The notes below the pieces were generated by a model. That model was not told the DNA's origin, ran no database searches, and saw only the letters and a list, made by a program, of their open reading frames with translations. 6,775 nt of DNA from Lachnospiraceae bacterium UBA1683 (GTDB taxonomy: Bacteria; Bacillota; Clostridia; Lachnospirales; Lachnospiraceae): NCBI GenBank assembly GCA_002320245.1, contig DCKD01000034.1:1-6775 (forward strand). The letters are read 5' to 3'. Position 1 is the first letter of the stretch; each line of letters opens with the position of its first letter. Both the position numbers and the translations under genes were made by a program. Below are positions 6,491 through 6,775 of the stretch, one piece after another.

Positions 6491-6636
6491 GGCGGCCGCC
6501 GCGAGGGGGTGCTGAGTTCATGTGGCACTCAATTCGCACCGACCGAAGCGGAGCGCAGACCAAATCCCCGCCCCTTAGGGCGCGTCAAATTTGATGCCTC
6601 ATTGCTTGCAGCGGGGTCTTTGACTCTGTAAAGTCC
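6491..6636 (+). ncRNA. Candidate structured RNA or dispersed palindromic element, GC-rich
   Basis: A GC-rich block (about 69% over 6491-6584, against about 24% over 6641-6775) is full of complementary segments. It opens with the perfect palindrome GGCGGCCGCC (6491-6500). Hairpin A pairs GGTGCTGAGT (6508-6517) with ACTCA (6527-6531) and GCACC (6536-6540) around a four-base bulge. A small CCG-AAG-CGG hairpin lies at 6543-6551. Hairpin C is CGCCC-CTTA-GGGCG (6569-6582). GGG (6505-6507) with CCC (6566-6568) could close A and the small hairpin into a junction. Next come the palindrome TCAAATTTGA (6585-6594) and a CTTG-capped hairpin (6596-6604 with 6609-6617). Several pairs are G-U only when read on the plus strand, which favours a plus-strand RNA. 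I recall similar tracts as dispersed repeats in Lachnospiraceae genomes, but this is unverified. No protein-coding frame is credible. Confidence 0.4.
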
Positions 6637-6716
6637 GTCTATCATATATAAAAACGCTTTGTCTTATATATAATAAAAAACACCCTATCTTAATATATAT
6701 GAGTTAAACGACAAAT

Positions 6717-6734
6717 GAGACATAGTTTTGTCTC
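6717..6734 (+). other. Hairpin ahead of the rRNA-leader-like motif
   Basis: GAGACA (6717-6722) pairs with TGTCTC (6729-6734) around a six-base loop. An alternative, mutually exclusive helix pairs GACAAA (6710-6715) with TTTGTC, so the segment could switch between two folds. It lies 12 bases before the motif at 6746-6759. No function is assigned. Confidence 0.35.
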
Positions 6735-6745
6735 TGTACTATATT

Positions 6746-6759
6746 GAACCTTGAAAATT
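6746..6759 (+). promoter_or_regulatory. boxA-like motif of an rRNA operon leader or spacer
   Basis: GAACCTTGAAAATT resembles the conserved CTTTGAAAACT / CCTTGAAAATT motif that precedes 16S or 23S genes in Firmicute rRNA operons and acts in antitermination. It points towards the right edge, so an rRNA operon could begin just outside the window. The resemblance is from memory of the motif family, and no rRNA gene sequence is present within the window to confirm it. Confidence 0.35.
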
Positions 6760-6775
6760 TAATACATTATCTTGA

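Larger units (their letters stand above)
6637..6775. other. AT-rich gene-free stretch at the right edge
   Basis: About a quarter GC, with runs of alternating A and T at 6641-6650, 6665-6674 and 6691-6700. No ORF, tRNA or rRNA gene was recognised. A weak minus-strand promoter-like pair, TTAAGA and TATATA with 17 bases between, could serve spoIIP or the GC-rich block, but the composition makes chance matches likely. With the rest of 6411-6775 this forms a gene-free region of about 365 bases. Confidence 0.5.

Noticed and set aside
6316..6594. 92-codon plus-strand frame ending in PPLRARQI
   Set aside because: Its first part is antisense to the spoIIP N-terminus and its last part is the GC-rich structured element. 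The reading frame appears incidental to the repeat.
6620..6652. Plus-strand promoter with TTGACT as -35
   Set aside because: The only reasonable -10 elements (TATATA, TATAAA) lie 19 to 21 bases away, and the TTGACT sits within paired segments of the GC-rich element. Spacing is outside the usual 16-18.
1..6775. Search for a novel defence, CRISPR, transposon or biosynthetic system
   Set aside because: All substantial coding sequence is accounted for by four core genes. No transposase, integrase, repeat-spacer array, tRNA or accessory enzyme was seen on either strand.

Overview
The window looks like chromosomal DNA from a spore-forming, low-to-moderate GC Firmicute, most likely a gut-type Clostridia of the Lachnospiraceae kind. 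This rests on a clear SpoIIP (a protein of spore engulfment), strong AGGAG-type ribosome binding sites, and clostridial-looking topoisomerase and RimP proteins. The assignment is by protein character only; there is no 16S rRNA in view. All four real genes are on the minus strand, so they are transcribed from high to low coordinates.

Layout, in transcription order. At the right edge (6411-6775) is a gene-free region in two parts. One is a very GC-rich, highly foldable block (6491 to about 6636). The other is an AT-rich stretch ending in a sequence that resembles the antitermination/processing region of a clostridial rRNA operon pointing off the right edge. Next is spoIIP (5232-6410), then a 263-base intergenic region with short repeats, a promoter and a structured leader. 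The two-gene operon parE-parC (4968-787) follows; it encodes a type IIA topoisomerase of topoisomerase IV type. After it comes a second intergenic region with a well-formed sigma-A-type promoter and a leader carrying a 12-bp GNRA-capped hairpin. The last gene is rimP (538-71, GTG start). The first 70 bases hold no gene; the usual partner nusA would begin beyond the left edge if present.

Functionally these are core genes rather than accessory ones. ParE supplies ATPase and TOPRIM functions, and ParC supplies the catalytic tyrosine and DNA-wrapping domain; together they unlink daughter chromosomes. RimP assists 30S subunit maturation and normally heads the nusA-infB operon. SpoIIP degrades septal peptidoglycan during engulfment.

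No defence system, mobile element with a transposase, CRISPR array or tRNA was found. The points most worth a second look are outside the genes: the GC-rich element at 6491-6636, where G-U wobble positions favour a plus-strand RNA; the rimP leader hairpin; and the 24-bp repeats at the spoIIP stop codon.
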